From positions 14,584,001 through 14,648,000 of the forward strand of contig JAEMBT020000005.1 of NCBI GenBank assembly GCA_018873245.2: a stretch of 64,000 bases of DNA, read 5' to 3'. Shown here piece after piece: positions 32,917 through 44,151 of the stretch. The notes below the pieces were generated by a model. It saw nothing but the letters and a program-made list of their open reading frames with translations. It was not told the origin of the DNA and searched no databases. The stretch is from Archegozetes longisetosus. Taxonomy: Eukaryota > Arthropoda > Arachnida > Sarcoptiformes > Trhypochthoniidae. The position numbers and the translations under genes are program-made. Each line of letters opens with the position of its first letter. The first letter of the stretch is position 1.

Positions 32917-35900
32917 ATGCGATTAATCTACTCATTAATAATTTTAATATTACTAACGATTATTAACGAATTGGTTCAATGTGTGGATAGGAGTAATTTC
33001 AAGACATGCTCGCAGTCAGGCTTTTGCCGGTATTTGTCTCGATATAGATTCAAAAATTTAGATAATCAATAATTATTTTTTAATTTCAATAAATGCTTAA
33101 GACCTTTAAATAAAATTGGTCTATAATTTGGCTCTAAATTCGGAGTTCTTAAAATATTTTTTGGTCGCTTAAAAATATGATAAAAGAAACGATTTCAAGG
33201 TCTATTAATTAATTTACTAAGACAGTTTTTTTAATTATTTCAAATGAAACGATAGCCGTCATCGCGACCAAAAAGGATCCGGCTCTTCGTGGGTTGTACT
33301 AACAGAAAGCTTGACGTCTGACGGACAATCAATTGAATTTAAATTACGCAATACTGAAACTGGAGTTCAATTGCAAGCAATACTTTATTCCTTGATTAAT
33401 GGTCAAGTATTAAGACTTAAAATCAATGAAATTAATCCAGTTCGACAACGATTTGAAGCGAAGGATGCACTTCTCAGTGATATTCCTCACTCAAATCTGC
33501 TCTTAACTGAAAGAAGTGATAATGGATTCGAAGCTAAGTTAGGCGATAATAAGAATAAAGTCGTTGTGAACGCAAATCCATTTCGTGTCGATGTCTTTAG
33601 TGATGACAAACTAGTGATTAGTGGCAATCAGAGGGGACTTTTCAAGTTCGAACACTACAGACCTAAACGGACCGGTATTTGTTTTTTTGACTTATCTATA
33701 ATTTCTTATATTTTATTCTTAATAATAATTGTCTAAACTTTTCAAGATAAATCAATTAATAGAAAAGCAGACTTTAATTGCAGTTTCGAGTCGATTTACG
33801 GATGTGTTCTCAATTTTGAACATACCGATCAAAGTCGTATCTGAATTGTAATAAAAAAGAAAGTCACTAGATTTTAACTCGTCGTTTGTTTAAGACTTTT
33901 CTAATTGAATAATTAAAAATTATATTTTTCTCAACATCCAGATGAAAATATTGATCCTTACTATAATCCTGAAGACGATGAAAGTTCTGGTGCGGTCTTT
34001 TTTGTATTTGAAAGGCACCAAAAAATGATAACTTCACACGAAATAAAATTTTTATCTAAATTGCATGCTTTTCTTACGATTGAACATTAGTATCAATTTT
34101 TCCCTACATTTGTTGAGGTACAAATCTGATAGTAATGAATATTTGAATCTTAATTTAACAGAAGGCGAGACTGAAGAACAAAATCCTGTTGAAGAATGTA
34201 CTGATGGCTGTTGGGAAGAGACCTTCAAATCCCATACAGATACTAAACCATACGGACCGATGTCTGTTGGCTGTGATTTCACATTCGTTGACTTCGATCA
34301 CGTCTATGGTATTCCCGAACACGCGGACAGATTCGCACTAAAAAATACAAAAGGTATGATTAAAAGACATGCCATAGACTGAGACTCGGTCTTTGACAAA
34401 GTTATTTAATTTAACTAATATTCAAATTGATTTTCACGAATAGGAACTACAGATCCGTACCGTTTATTTAATGTGGACATCTTTGAATATGAACCCGAAA
34501 CTCCAATGTCATTATACGGAGCGGTACCACTAATGATCGCTCATTCGACATCACGAACTGTGGGCCTGTTATGGCTCAATCCGTCTGAAACTTGGATTGA
34601 TATCGAATCTTCAAACACAGGCTTTTCTGGCCTGATATCTAATCTTGTTTCAGGAGAAACGAAGAATAAGTTAACTCATTGGTTCAGTGAAACAGGTGTT
34701 ATTGATGTATTTTTCCTATTGGGATCAAAAGCTGCTGATGTTATGTCACAAAACGCAAAGCTGACTGGAACAACACAATTGCCGCCACTTTATTCGATTG
34801 GTTACCATCAGTGCAGATGGAATTATTGGTCTCAAGGTTTACCATAGAACAAAAATAAATAATTGACTCATCTATAGTTGTAATTTCTCTAAAATGTCTC
34901 TAAATATCAGGTGAGGTGAATGATGTTGACATCGCAGCAGACAATCACGACGTACCACTAGATGCCATATGGTTAGACATCGAATACACTGAAGGCAGAT
35001 CAAAAAAATACTTTACTTGGGATCCAGTTACGTTTGGTGACGCGAAATCTATGGTTTCGAATCTAACAGCCAAAGGCAGGCGTCTTATAACCATTATTGA
35101 CCCACATATTAAAAAGGATACCAATTATGCCGTCTATAATGAAGGCGTTCAAAACGGATATTTCACCAAAGACACTAAAGATAGCGATTTTGAAGGTTTA
35201 AAACTAAGCTTGAGACATATTTCACTTTGATCACACTAATTATTGAATAGGTTGGTGTTGGCCAGGCTCATCTTCATGGCCTGATTATGCGAATCCTGCA
35301 GTGTGCGAATGGTGGGCTGATAAGTTTAATCCACAGTACTTTCCTGGTTTCGATGGGATTGTTGATATTTGGAATGATATGAACGAGCCCTCGGTTTTTA
35401 GTGGCCCTGAGGTTACTGCTCCAAGAGATATGAAAGTAACTAAAAAAGTTAAAAAAAATTAATTTAAAAGCCCAAATAACTTATCGAAAAATTTTGTTAT
35501 CGAAATAACAAGCACTTTGATGGTATCGAACACAGAGATTTACACAATATGTACGGCTTCTTAATGACCAAATCTACGTATGATGGCCTCGTTAAACACA
35601 GACCAAATTTGCGCCCGTTCATTTTGACGCGTTCTTTCTTTGCCGGTTCACAGCGAAACGCCGCCGTCTGGACTGGAGATAATATGAGCAAATGGGAACA
35701 CTTGAGAATGACTATACCTATGCTCTTATCTCATTCGATCGCTGGTATCACATTCATCGGTGCAGACGTTCCTGGATTCTTCTTCAATCCTGAGTCAGAA
35801 GAGCTAGTCATAAGATGGTATCAGGCGTCTATCTTTCACCCCTTCTTCAGAGGTCACGCACATCTGGACACTAAAAGACGAGAGCCCTGGACTTTCTCTG

Positions 35901-36822
35901 AATCAACTAAAAATGCTATAAGAGATGGTAAACTAATTGATTTTTTCTCACGAGCTCTTACTTTGAAGTTGTCTTTTTTTTATGACAAATAGTGATTCGA
36001 TTGCGTTATTCGTATCTGCCATATATGTATAAACTATTTTACGAAAATGAATTGAATGGAATGCCACCAATGCGTCCGCTTTGGATGCAATTCCCTGAAG
36101 ACACTAAAACCTTTAGCATCGATGACGCGTATCTGTTGGGTGACGCTTTATTAGTACATCCTGTACAAGAGAAAGGCTCGACTTCAGTTGATGTCTATTT
36201 TCCTGGTGATAGTTCTACTGCTTGGCTACACATCAGAACACATCACGTCTATAGCGGCGGTCACTTACATTCAGTTCAGGCAGATATCAACTCGATACCT
36301 ATTTTTCAAAGAAGTGGAACTATTGTGCCAAAGAGGTAATGACTAGGTGTTCTTTTATTTTGACCAAAATTATGTCTATCACTGAGCCGCGTTAACATTT
36401 ACTTAATCTGATTTATGATGCAAACAAAATATAGAGAAAGGATGAGAAGAAGTGCACTTTTGGCAATCAACGATCCCATTTCGTTGGACATATTTTTAGA
36501 CAGTAGTGGGTCAGCTGATGGAGGCCTATATCTCGATGACGGACAGACTTCTAATTATAAATCTGGCCAACATATTTATGGAAAGTTAAGTTATGGCAAA
36601 AAATTACTAAACTATGAAATAATTGGTGGCAAATATGACAGTAAATCTTGGCTCGAAAGGGTCACTATATTTGGTTATCCATCCAAACCTGTCAAAATTC
36701 ATTGGATTAGTGGTGAAAAAACAGCTCAATTGCCATTCAAATACGATGAAGGCAAACGTATGTTAGTTATTAGGAAACCAGGTCTTGTGTTCACTAATAA
36801 CTGGCAAATTAAGATAACTTAA
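32917..36822 (+). CDS. GANAB: Glucosidase II alpha subunit (neutral alpha-glucosidase AB)
   Basis: ER-lumen GH31 enzyme that trims the two inner glucoses from N-glycans and so controls entry to and exit from the calnexin cycle, working with the PRKCSH beta subunit. Exons are 32917-33029, 33256-33674, 33942-33989, 34162-34353, 34444-34836, 34911-35195, 35251-35435, 35513-35927, 35993-36335 and 36435-36822. All introns are GT-AG and phases agree, giving 926 residues (human 944). A signal peptide ([20 protein letters not shown]) precedes [15 protein letters not shown], the mature N-terminus typical of the family. The acidic linker is short ([16 protein letters not shown]). The nucleophile Asp is in IWNDMNEPS (D526) and the acid/base Asp in VWTGDN (D601). 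An AATAAA occurs at 37021-37026. Exon 4's start was chosen by phase. All catalytic features are intact. Confidence 0.95.
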
Positions 36823-38050
36823 TAGATTTGAAAAAGAACTACGATGCTATTTTAAAAAATTGAATGAACAATTACTGTGTAATTTTAATGCTTTCGTTAA
36901 CAGTTAATAATAATTTTTCAGTTTTAATGAAATTATAAACATTACTGCGATTAATATTACAACTATTATTTTGTGTTTTCATCTCAATGTTCCCATTTTA
37001 ATAACTTTTAGATAAGTAAAAATAAAATGATTGAGATTCAAATATATAAAGAAACAATTGCAATACTAATCTGTAAAGTTGTGAATTAGAGTATCCTGAT
37101 TAGAGAATCCATGGCCATAATCGAAGCTAGTGGTATAGTAATGGTCTGGATGGAGCTGGATCATTGTGTAGATTTACTCACATATTCTCTGATCTTGATT
37201 TATATTAATATTAATTGGCAAACATGTACTTTGAGCCGCTCACTCTCAGAATGAATTATGGAATTTGATTTGATAAAACTTGAATCTACTATTCTATGAT
37301 CGAAATTATATGATTTAGATTAATCAATCAAACAACGAAGTTTAATAGAGCATAAGGTGTCAGAAATTCTAAATCTTGTACCAAATATATGAATAATCTA
37401 ATATTTTTAAAGTTTTTTAAAATTCTTTATAGGTTTAGTATCAGATAAGCGTTGATCACAAACCAGTTGACTGCTTTTTTCAAGTCTGCTGTCAAAATAA
37501 AAATGCGTTGAAACTAGTACTAATAAAATCAATAGTAATTGATAAAAAGTTCAATTTAATCAACTTAAACGATTATATATTGTTTAAATTGTTTGATTAA
37601 ATCATATGAGTAAATTGGATGAATGGTTATCAGTTTTTATTAGTTTTATTATTGATTTTCAGAGATCAGAATCATTAGTTTAAGGAAAATCGTTACTATA
37701 TAATGGGCTAATAGCATTTTGAAAAGTTTGATTTTCGTGACAGAAGTCGTGCTAATTAAGATTTCTTAACGGAACAAATCATTATTTGATAGTTTAATTG
37801 AAGAGAAGTAAAAAGTGATTGTCGAGCTACTACTTTAGCATTATTAGTGACTTGACTGAATTAAAAGTATAAAGCAAACTTTCGAAATACTCAATTATTA
37901 TAATAAGCTTGAACTCTGTTTTGTATCCATATTTATGGTGACATTTTTTAAACGAAGGTACAGCATTAGATTATAAGTTTGAAATGTGATTATAGTATTA
38001 AATTCGACTTTGAAGCTCAGATAATTTGCAAAATTGAGAGCATTTTCGAC
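36823..38050. other. Intergenic AT-rich DNA
   Basis: Beyond the GANAB 3' end I see no open frames or repeats. Confidence 0.4.
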
Positions 38051-38052
38051 TG

Positions 38053-38060
38053 TATATAAA
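38053..38060 (+). promoter_or_regulatory. TATA box of the Gly-rich gene at 38148
   Basis: TATATAAA 88-95 bp before the start codon. The other two genes of this family also have TATA-like boxes 70-85 bp upstream. Confidence 0.5.
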
Positions 38061-38147
38061 CTCTCTGATTTTCAAAGTAAACTGACATTCTTGTTAATCA
38101 GTTGTTCGGAGCTAGAGGTTCAGCTTTAACTCTAATTGTTGTTAACA

Positions 38148-38686
38148 ATGAATAAGTTTACAATACTTTGTATTAGCGCTCAACTTTTCATAGCTGTACT
38201 TCACGTTGAAAGTGGTGGTAACAATGGTGGTGGTAGTAAAGGTCAAATATAATTATAATTTGTAGTGAACCGAGAATATTATAATGAAAATGTTATTTTT
38301 AAGGTTCTGCTGGAGTTTTCAGTTATGGGTCTTCAATAAGTCATAGCAGTGGCAAACAAAGTAACAAACAGAGTGGTTGGCAGCAAACCGATGGCGGGGG
38401 CCACGGAGGAGGCAGTGGTAGAAAACAAGGAGGTGGTAGTAGTGTCTGGCAGCAAACCAGTGGTGGGGGCCATGGAGGAGGCAGCGGAAAACAAGGAGGC
38501 GGTAGCAATGTTTGGCAGCAAACCAACATCGGTAGCCATGGAGGAGGTAGTGGTGGAAAACAAGGAGGCGGCGGCAATGTTTGGCAGCGAACCAATGTTG
38601 GTAGCCATGGAGGAGGCAGCGGTGGAAAACAAAGAGGCAGTAACAGTGGTTGGCAGCAAAACAATGGCGGAGGTTATGGGCGATAG
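38148..38686 (+). CDS. Secreted Gly/Gln/Trp repeat protein
   Basis: Two exons, 38148-38241 and 38304-38686, with a 62-bp phase-1 intron, give 158 residues. Exon 1 encodes a signal peptide (MNKFTILCISAQLFIAVLHV) ending in a Gly/Asn patch. Exon 2 encodes about five imperfect repeats of roughly 22 residues with the pattern WQQTxGGGHGGGSGxKQGGG; Trp-Gln-Gln recurs at each unit. The chemistry suggests an extracellular structural, silk, glue or cuticle product, or a Gly-rich antimicrobial; this is inference. Exon architecture and leader match genes at 41028 and 51658. Several other long frames over this block are only the echo of its repetitive GC-rich codons. AATAAA lies at 38866-38871. Confidence 0.75.
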
Positions 38687-38689
38687 GAG

Positions 38690-39640
38690 CTATTTTGTTG
38701 GACAATTGCAAAATCTTAATCTGATACTTTATTTCCTGTCTATTATCGTTATTTTTGATAGTTTTACGCACCATTCTTCACGTGAGAAAAAGTAGAGAAT
38801 TAGTGTGATTTTCATGCAAAAAATGTATTCTAAAACTTTTATTAACTGATGCAATAATAAAACTTGACGTTTGTATAACAAGTCAAATTTGATTTGAATT
38901 ATACTTAAACTATGGTATTGGTTAATTTCAACTGTATTTCTAGTTCGTCTTTTGAAATTGCTGTACAATACAGAACAAGTCAAAGTAAAAATGACCAAAT
39001 TGACTCAAACTGTAAAAGTCGAAGTTTAATGAAAAGCTTGAAAGGTTAACTTAAACAAAGTAAGTCTAATGAAGCCAAATGAAAATAAGTTAAAAAAGAA
39101 AAGCCCAATTAAAATATATGAAGCTACAAAACAGAAATCTTGAGGTACCTACTAAATTAGCCAAAACAAGTCAATCATGAGTTATACATCTTTATCTGCT
39201 GTGAGTGATTAGTGAAAAATTTATCTAATAATTAATTCTATTAGAAAATAAATTTATTAATAGATTCTATGAACAATCGAAATGACATTTTAAGTTGGAA
39301 ATTTGTTATTTTTATTGTTAAGTTCTTGCCCCGTTAGACATGATTGAGTCCCACTATATTCTGAATTTGCTGCTACACCACTGACTAAAACAAATAAATC
39401 TGGTCATAGTTCAGATTTTGAAACTTAGCTCAAAAAATTAGAAACCATGTTCGTACGCCCGAAGTGAAATCAGCTTTTCAAAAATAGTCGTAAAGTAAAA
39501 CTCATTAACTATGAGTCTTCCTTTCGAAAGCCAATCCTTATTATTTAAGGATATCCGCAAATATACTGTTTTAATGTTTCGCTAGCACAGAAAAACCTAC
39601 CATCAAATGATACTTTTCAGTTTGTCATTGATTTTAGCTA
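38690..39640. other. Intergenic AT-rich DNA
   Basis: No recognisable features apart from the poly(A) signal of the upstream gene. Confidence 0.35.
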
Positions 39641-39643
39641 AAA

Positions 39644-40378
39644 ATGAATAATTCAAATAATTTACGATTCATTATATTTGTGACAATCTTATCCAAATTC
39701 ATAACTAATATTTCGTGTCAGTTTGGAAGGAGAGAACAAGAATCCTTTCGGTGTTTAGATAACAATAAGTTTGACTTTCTTCTATTATCACTTCAATGGC
39801 CAACAAGTTTTTGTTGGCAAAAACAAAAATGCAATCAAAATAATAGAGAAAACCGATGGCAGATTCATGGTCTTTGGCCCCAACTCTGGAACGGATTATG
39901 GCCGCAATATTGTTGCTCGGATACCGACTACAATACACGTAATATCGAGCCCCTCTTGGATGAATTGCTTGATAGTTGGAAAAGTCTGAGAATTGATGGC
40001 AATCACGAGTCGTTTTGGAGACACGAGTGGATAAAACACGGAACATGTGCCACTTCTTCGCCATTGCTTAAGGGACAGTTTGAGTATTTCAGTAAAGCAT
40101 TACAAGTATTCAGTTCATTTCCTTTGAAGTCATGGCTCAGCAAAAGAGGAATAATTGCATCGAATGATAGGCTCTATTCTATACATGATATCCACGAAGC
40201 GATTGAATTTCATTTGGAAAGTCGCGTACGTTTAGAGTGTGCTTTCATTCCTGATTCTGTTCCTCTTCTAACAGAAATACAGATTTGTTTAGACAAGACT
40301 TCTTTGCGCGCAATCGATTGTCCGCATCGAGACGATCGTCAATGTGGTCGCAAAAACGTCATATTACCGTTCAATTGA
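39644..40378 (+). CDS. RNASET2: Secreted RNase T2
   Basis: A 244-residue acid-type endoribonuclease of the T2 family, acting in the secretory path, lysosome or outside the cell. The first 25 residues (MNNSNNLRFIIFVTILSKFI and onward) are a signal peptide. Catalytic segment 1 is WQIHGLWPQ with His75; segment 2 is FWRHEWIKHGTC with His127, Glu128, Lys131 and His132. Paired Cys residues (CCSD, GTC, RLEC, ICLD, DRQCG) match the family disulfides. The CDS is a single exon. Poly(A) signals are at 40478-40489. A diverged copy faces it at 46330-47091, so the two are tail to tail with the Tc1 element, the F-box gene and a Gly-rich gene between them. Confidence 0.93.
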   Translation: MNNSNNLRFIIFVTILSKFITNISCQFGRREQESFRCLDNNKFDFLLLSLQWPTSFCWQKQKCNQNNRENRWQIHGLWPQLWNGLWPQYCCSDTDYNTRNIEPLLDELLDSWKSLRIDGNHESFWRHEWIKHGTCATSSPLLKGQFEYFSKALQVFSSFPLKSWLSKRGIIASNDRLYSIHDIHEAIEFHLESRVRLECAFIPDSVPLLTEIQICLDKTSLRAIDCPHRDDRQCGRKNVILPFN

Positions 40379-41027
40379 ATTATGATTTAAAAACTATGTA
40401 AAAGAAGTGTCAACAGTATTACGATGACAGACCAGACATCTCAAGTTAAAACTCGACTCAATTGAATTTATTTTTCAAATAAAAATAAAGTTTGTATACA
40501 AAAACTCAATTTAATTTGTATGCTTTTGTATATTTCAATTTAAAGGACTAGACTTGAGCTTAAATTGATTGAACGATTTAGTTATTGCTTTATGAAGAAT
40601 CGAGTGTGAATGACAACTATGTTGAAAATAGATTTGAACAAGTAAAATGTATAAGTAGAGGGAACTCGCATTTTTGTGGTATCTTTTATCCACCTATTAG
40701 GCAATGTTAGTCTAGCATTTTCAGACCTCAAAGTTTGAAGTAGTCGTTCAGACAAGTCGTTTAGCTTTGCAAAATTTTCAAACAAAATAGGTTCACAACA
40801 ACTCTTCATAGAAAACGTTTTATTAATCAAACATAGAAACAAAGATAAACTATTTATAAATAGCTATATTGATATGTAATGTCACTCAAAGTACGCGTAT
40901 TTCGATTGAAAAATTTGAGATTTTTGTCGCACGTCTATTAAATTATTGTTAACAATAATTGAGTTTTTAAAGCTTTAACCACTACAGTCTCGTTCGAAAA
41001 GTTGACGAAAATTCACCAATACCCCCC

Positions 41028-41415
41028 TTAGCGACCATATCCACCACCTTTACCACCTCCATATCCTCCTCCTCCACCACCTCTGCCCCCTCCTCCATAA
41101 CCGCCTTTACCTCCACCGCCGTATCCTCCGCCACCTAGTATGAATATTAGAAGATTTAAAATATCTATCCTTTTATAGAACAAATTTTATCATGAAATAT
41201 TTGTCGAAGAGACCTTTTCCACCACCGCCGTATCCTCCACCGCCATATCCTCCGCCCCCTCTTCCACGTCCTCCTTTGCCACCTCCATAACCGCCACCGC
41301 CTCCTCCATAACTTCCTCCACCTCTTCCTCCGCCGCCATAACCACCAGCATGAACCTGATGGAGTACAGCAGTAAACAGGAGAACACAGACACAAACTAT
41401 TGCAAGCTTATTCAT
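41028..41415 (-). CDS. Secreted cationic glycine-rich protein
   Basis: Exons 41214-41415 and 41028-41134 (79-bp phase-1 intron) encode 102 residues. A signal peptide (MNKLAIVCVCVLLFTAVLHQ) ends at Val-His-Ala, and the mature chain is almost wholly GGYGGGG and GGGK or GGGR units, ending GGGYGR. It is strongly basic with no acidic residues in the mature part. The composition is close to the spider haemolymph antimicrobials acanthoscurrin and ctenidin, and also to Gly-rich cuticle or glue proteins; the sequence alone does not decide. A TATA box (41484-41490, minus) lies about 70 bp upstream. Other open frames across the block (Trp/Arg-rich and Glu/Met-rich) are shadows. Confidence 0.8.
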
Positions 41416-41483
41416 TGTTGTATGTGTTGTGAAAGTTTGAACAACTAATAAACTTGTGATTGAATCTGTGAAAATCGAGCTGC

Positions 41484-41490
41484 TTTTATA
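41484..41490 (-). promoter_or_regulatory. TATA box of the Gly-rich gene at 41415
   Basis: TATAAAA on the minus strand, about 70 bp before the start codon. Confidence 0.5.
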
Positions 41491-41499
41491 TTGGCAATA

Positions 41500-42460
41500 A
41501 AAAGGTTAAAACCATATCAGTAGTAGTCATACTGTTGTGATGACATTGAGGGCTTCTAAATTATTTTAGATAATTATCTAAACTATTTAACCGAAAATAG
41601 GAGATGTACTTGAATTAGCAAAGGTATTATACAATACATGCTATTAAAATATGATTTGAGTAAATTATTATAATTGAAAGTGACAATAATATGAGAAACT
41701 AGTTCTCCAATCAAATTAGTCTAGACTCATGAATGCAATCTGCAATGTAATCAGTTTCTATCACTAATATGTCTGGCATTGAACGAAATGCACTTAAATC
41801 ACTATTTCTTAACCCTATTTCATAAAAGTGCTGCTCTTAATTGTGACTTCATTGTTGTGACAATGCTAGATATGCAGCATTTAGAATACATTTTTTTCTA
41901 TCTGACACGTTTCGAATTTTATTGCGTAAGATTTTGCGCTATTTTCTAAGTTAATTGCCTCTATTTTTTATTTTTAATCATTTTTATTCACTTTAATAAT
42001 ATGTTGTCCTAGTTTTCACTTTTACTCACCAATTCAAATTTCAATGAAGAAGTCGTCAATCGAACTGTTATTTAAGTGAAAAAATCAGTTTCAATGCCTT
42101 AAGAATGAATGAATGAAACTGCGATCTGTAATTAGATACACAATAATAATCAAATGCAATATTCTGTGTATGACACCAACTGTTTGCTTAACTGTAGTTA
42201 GCCATCAAAAAACAGAAATCAAGTTTAGCAATCCGATTATTAAACTACTAGCGGTAACTAAAGCGATGTTTCATTTTGAATTCTTTTTTCAAAAGACAAA
42301 AATACATGAAATAGATATTTTGAAAACTTTATTATGAAGTTGGATATTAATAGATATGTGCTAGACTTCAGAGTCATGCTTATCAATCAAATCGGACAAA
42401 TGTGTAATGGCCATTGCACATAACTTTTACAAAACAATTTTGGTTAGTTCTCAATAACAT
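41500..42460. other. Intergenic AT-rich DNA
   Basis: No credible gene. A 74-codon frame at 42113-42337 lacks any supporting signal. Confidence 0.35.
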
Positions 42461-42463
42461 CTA

Positions 42464-44086
42464 CAGTGGTGTTCAAATGTAATCGGCGTTCAATATAATA
42501 TAACAAAGAACCAAAAAATTAGGGTTTATATCAAGAGATATCATCAAATTTATATTTCAATCAAAAGCTTGAAAACTGTATTTCTTTCCTGAAAAAATTT
42601 TTCTCGATCACAAGTCGTGCCTTTAATTGCGCCAAAATTTTAGTGAACAATAGGTGTTCATAAGTAATTTGCGCGAAGACCAGTCATTAGTTTTAGTTGA
42701 TTATCTCATTAAATACTCAATGGATTCAAACAGAACTTTTAGGTAAAATAAAGAAATAAATTTTGAATGAAAAATCTTACCCAAAAATGTGTTTTTCGAG
42801 TTCTGTTAAGCGCATCAAAACCTGTAGGCCTTATCTATCGGCTGAAGAGCGGCTCGCGATTTATAACAGACGAATGGCAGGTGGGGCGCGTCAGACCATT
42901 GCTGACGAATATCTTATAGTTCCTCAAACTGTGTCCGCTATCGTAAAAAAGTTTAAGATTTACGGCACAACTAAAACGTTGAAAAAAGCGGTCGACCGCC
43001 AAAGACTGATAGACACACAGACCTAAACATTCTTCGTGAGTGGGATACAAATCCTTCTCAACTTCCGCGACAAGTAATTTCTACTCTCGGACTCAATATC
43101 TCACGAACTACAGTAAAACGGAGAATAAAAGCTAAGGGATTGAAGGGGTTTATAGCAGTAAAAAAGTCTTTCATTGATGTCAGAAATCGTAAGCGAAGGC
43201 TTACTCTTGCAAAAGAGCTCTTGAAGTTACCCAAATGGTATTGGAAGCGTATTATCTGGTCTGATGAGAAGAAATTTGAGCTGATGGGTACAAAACGTCG
43301 AGTTATTGTGTATCGAAGGCCGGGACAGCGATATAAACTTAAATACATGAAGTCTTCTGTCAAACACGGCGGCGGATCTATTATGGTTTGGGGCTGTATG
43401 AACTATAATGGCGTCGGATCTCTTCATCTAACCAATGGAATTATGGACCAACATGTTTATAGAGCAATACTTGAAGACAATCTACAGTTTAGTGCGGATC
43501 TGATGGGAATCGGCGACCGATTTGTGTTTCAACAGGACTTAGACCCCAAACACACAGCGGCGGCAGTACGTCAGTTCTTTGAGGAGAACAACATTGAAGT
43601 CATGAAATGGTCCCCACAGTCGCCGGATCTCAATATCATTGAGAACGCGTGGGATTATCTCGAAAATCACATACCGGTCAGCTCAAGAACTAACAAAACA
43701 AGATTTTTTGCAGCTTTAAGAGAAACTTGGGATCAAATGCCAAATGAATTCATCAAAAATTTGGTTGAATCAGTTGCGCGTCGTCTTAAGGCTATTATCG
43801 ACGCAAAAGGGGCGCCAACAAAATATTAATTGTTCTCAAACTCAATTAATTGAATTAGTTTTAAAACTGTGACAAAACGCAAATTACTTTTGAACACTTC
43901 TGATCTTCGCTTTTTTTAAATAGCAGTAAAATCTGATTATCGTTTTAAATGAATTTTTGTTATGATAAATAGCAATAATTTCTCTAACAAAATACGAATT
44001 TTAGTGATTTTCAGCTAGATTGGTTTAGGAATTATTCCGTTATTTCTTTGATATTTGCAAACGCAAATTACATTTGAACACCACTG
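42464..44086 (+). mobile_element. Tc1 transposon with IR/DR ends
   Basis: A 1623-bp element flanked by TA (42462-63, 44087-88). Both tips read CAGTGGTGTTCAAATGTAAT. A related word, GTTCATAAGTAATTTGCG, recurs inside the left end (about 42656-42673), and GTTCAAAAGTAATTTGCG inside the right end (inverted, about 43876-43893). This gives the double-site inverted-repeat/direct-repeat layout of Sleeping Beauty-like Tc1 elements. The near-identical outer tips suggest a young copy. Confidence 0.88.
42763..43829 (+). pseudogene. Tc1 transposase, one frameshift, DD34E
   Basis: The frame 42763-43026 covers the N-terminal helix-turn-helix region (LSAEERLAIYNRRMAGGARQ). It runs out in an ACACACAG run, after which the neighbouring frame continues TDLNILREWDTNPSQLPRQV through to 43829. 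Catalytic residues: WSDEKKFE, FQQDLDPKHTA and SPDLNIIENAW, with exactly 34 residues between the second Asp and the Glu. The usual QDNDPKHT is QDLDPKHT here. Apart from one frameshift in a slippage-prone run the gene is whole. Confidence 0.88.
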
Positions 44087-44151
44087 TATATAATATGAAT
44101 TGAAACAAAATAATTGAAAATTAGCAATCAAGTGTTGAGTGTAGTCTAAAA

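Noticed and set aside
38319-38795. Several long frames on both strands over the Gly-rich exon
   Set aside because: GC-rich repeat codons keep all frames open; only the frame joined to the signal-peptide exon by matching phase is credible.
40582-40842. 86-codon minus-strand frame with protein-like composition
   Set aside because: No family resemblance, promoter or poly(A) signal found; left out of the gene list.
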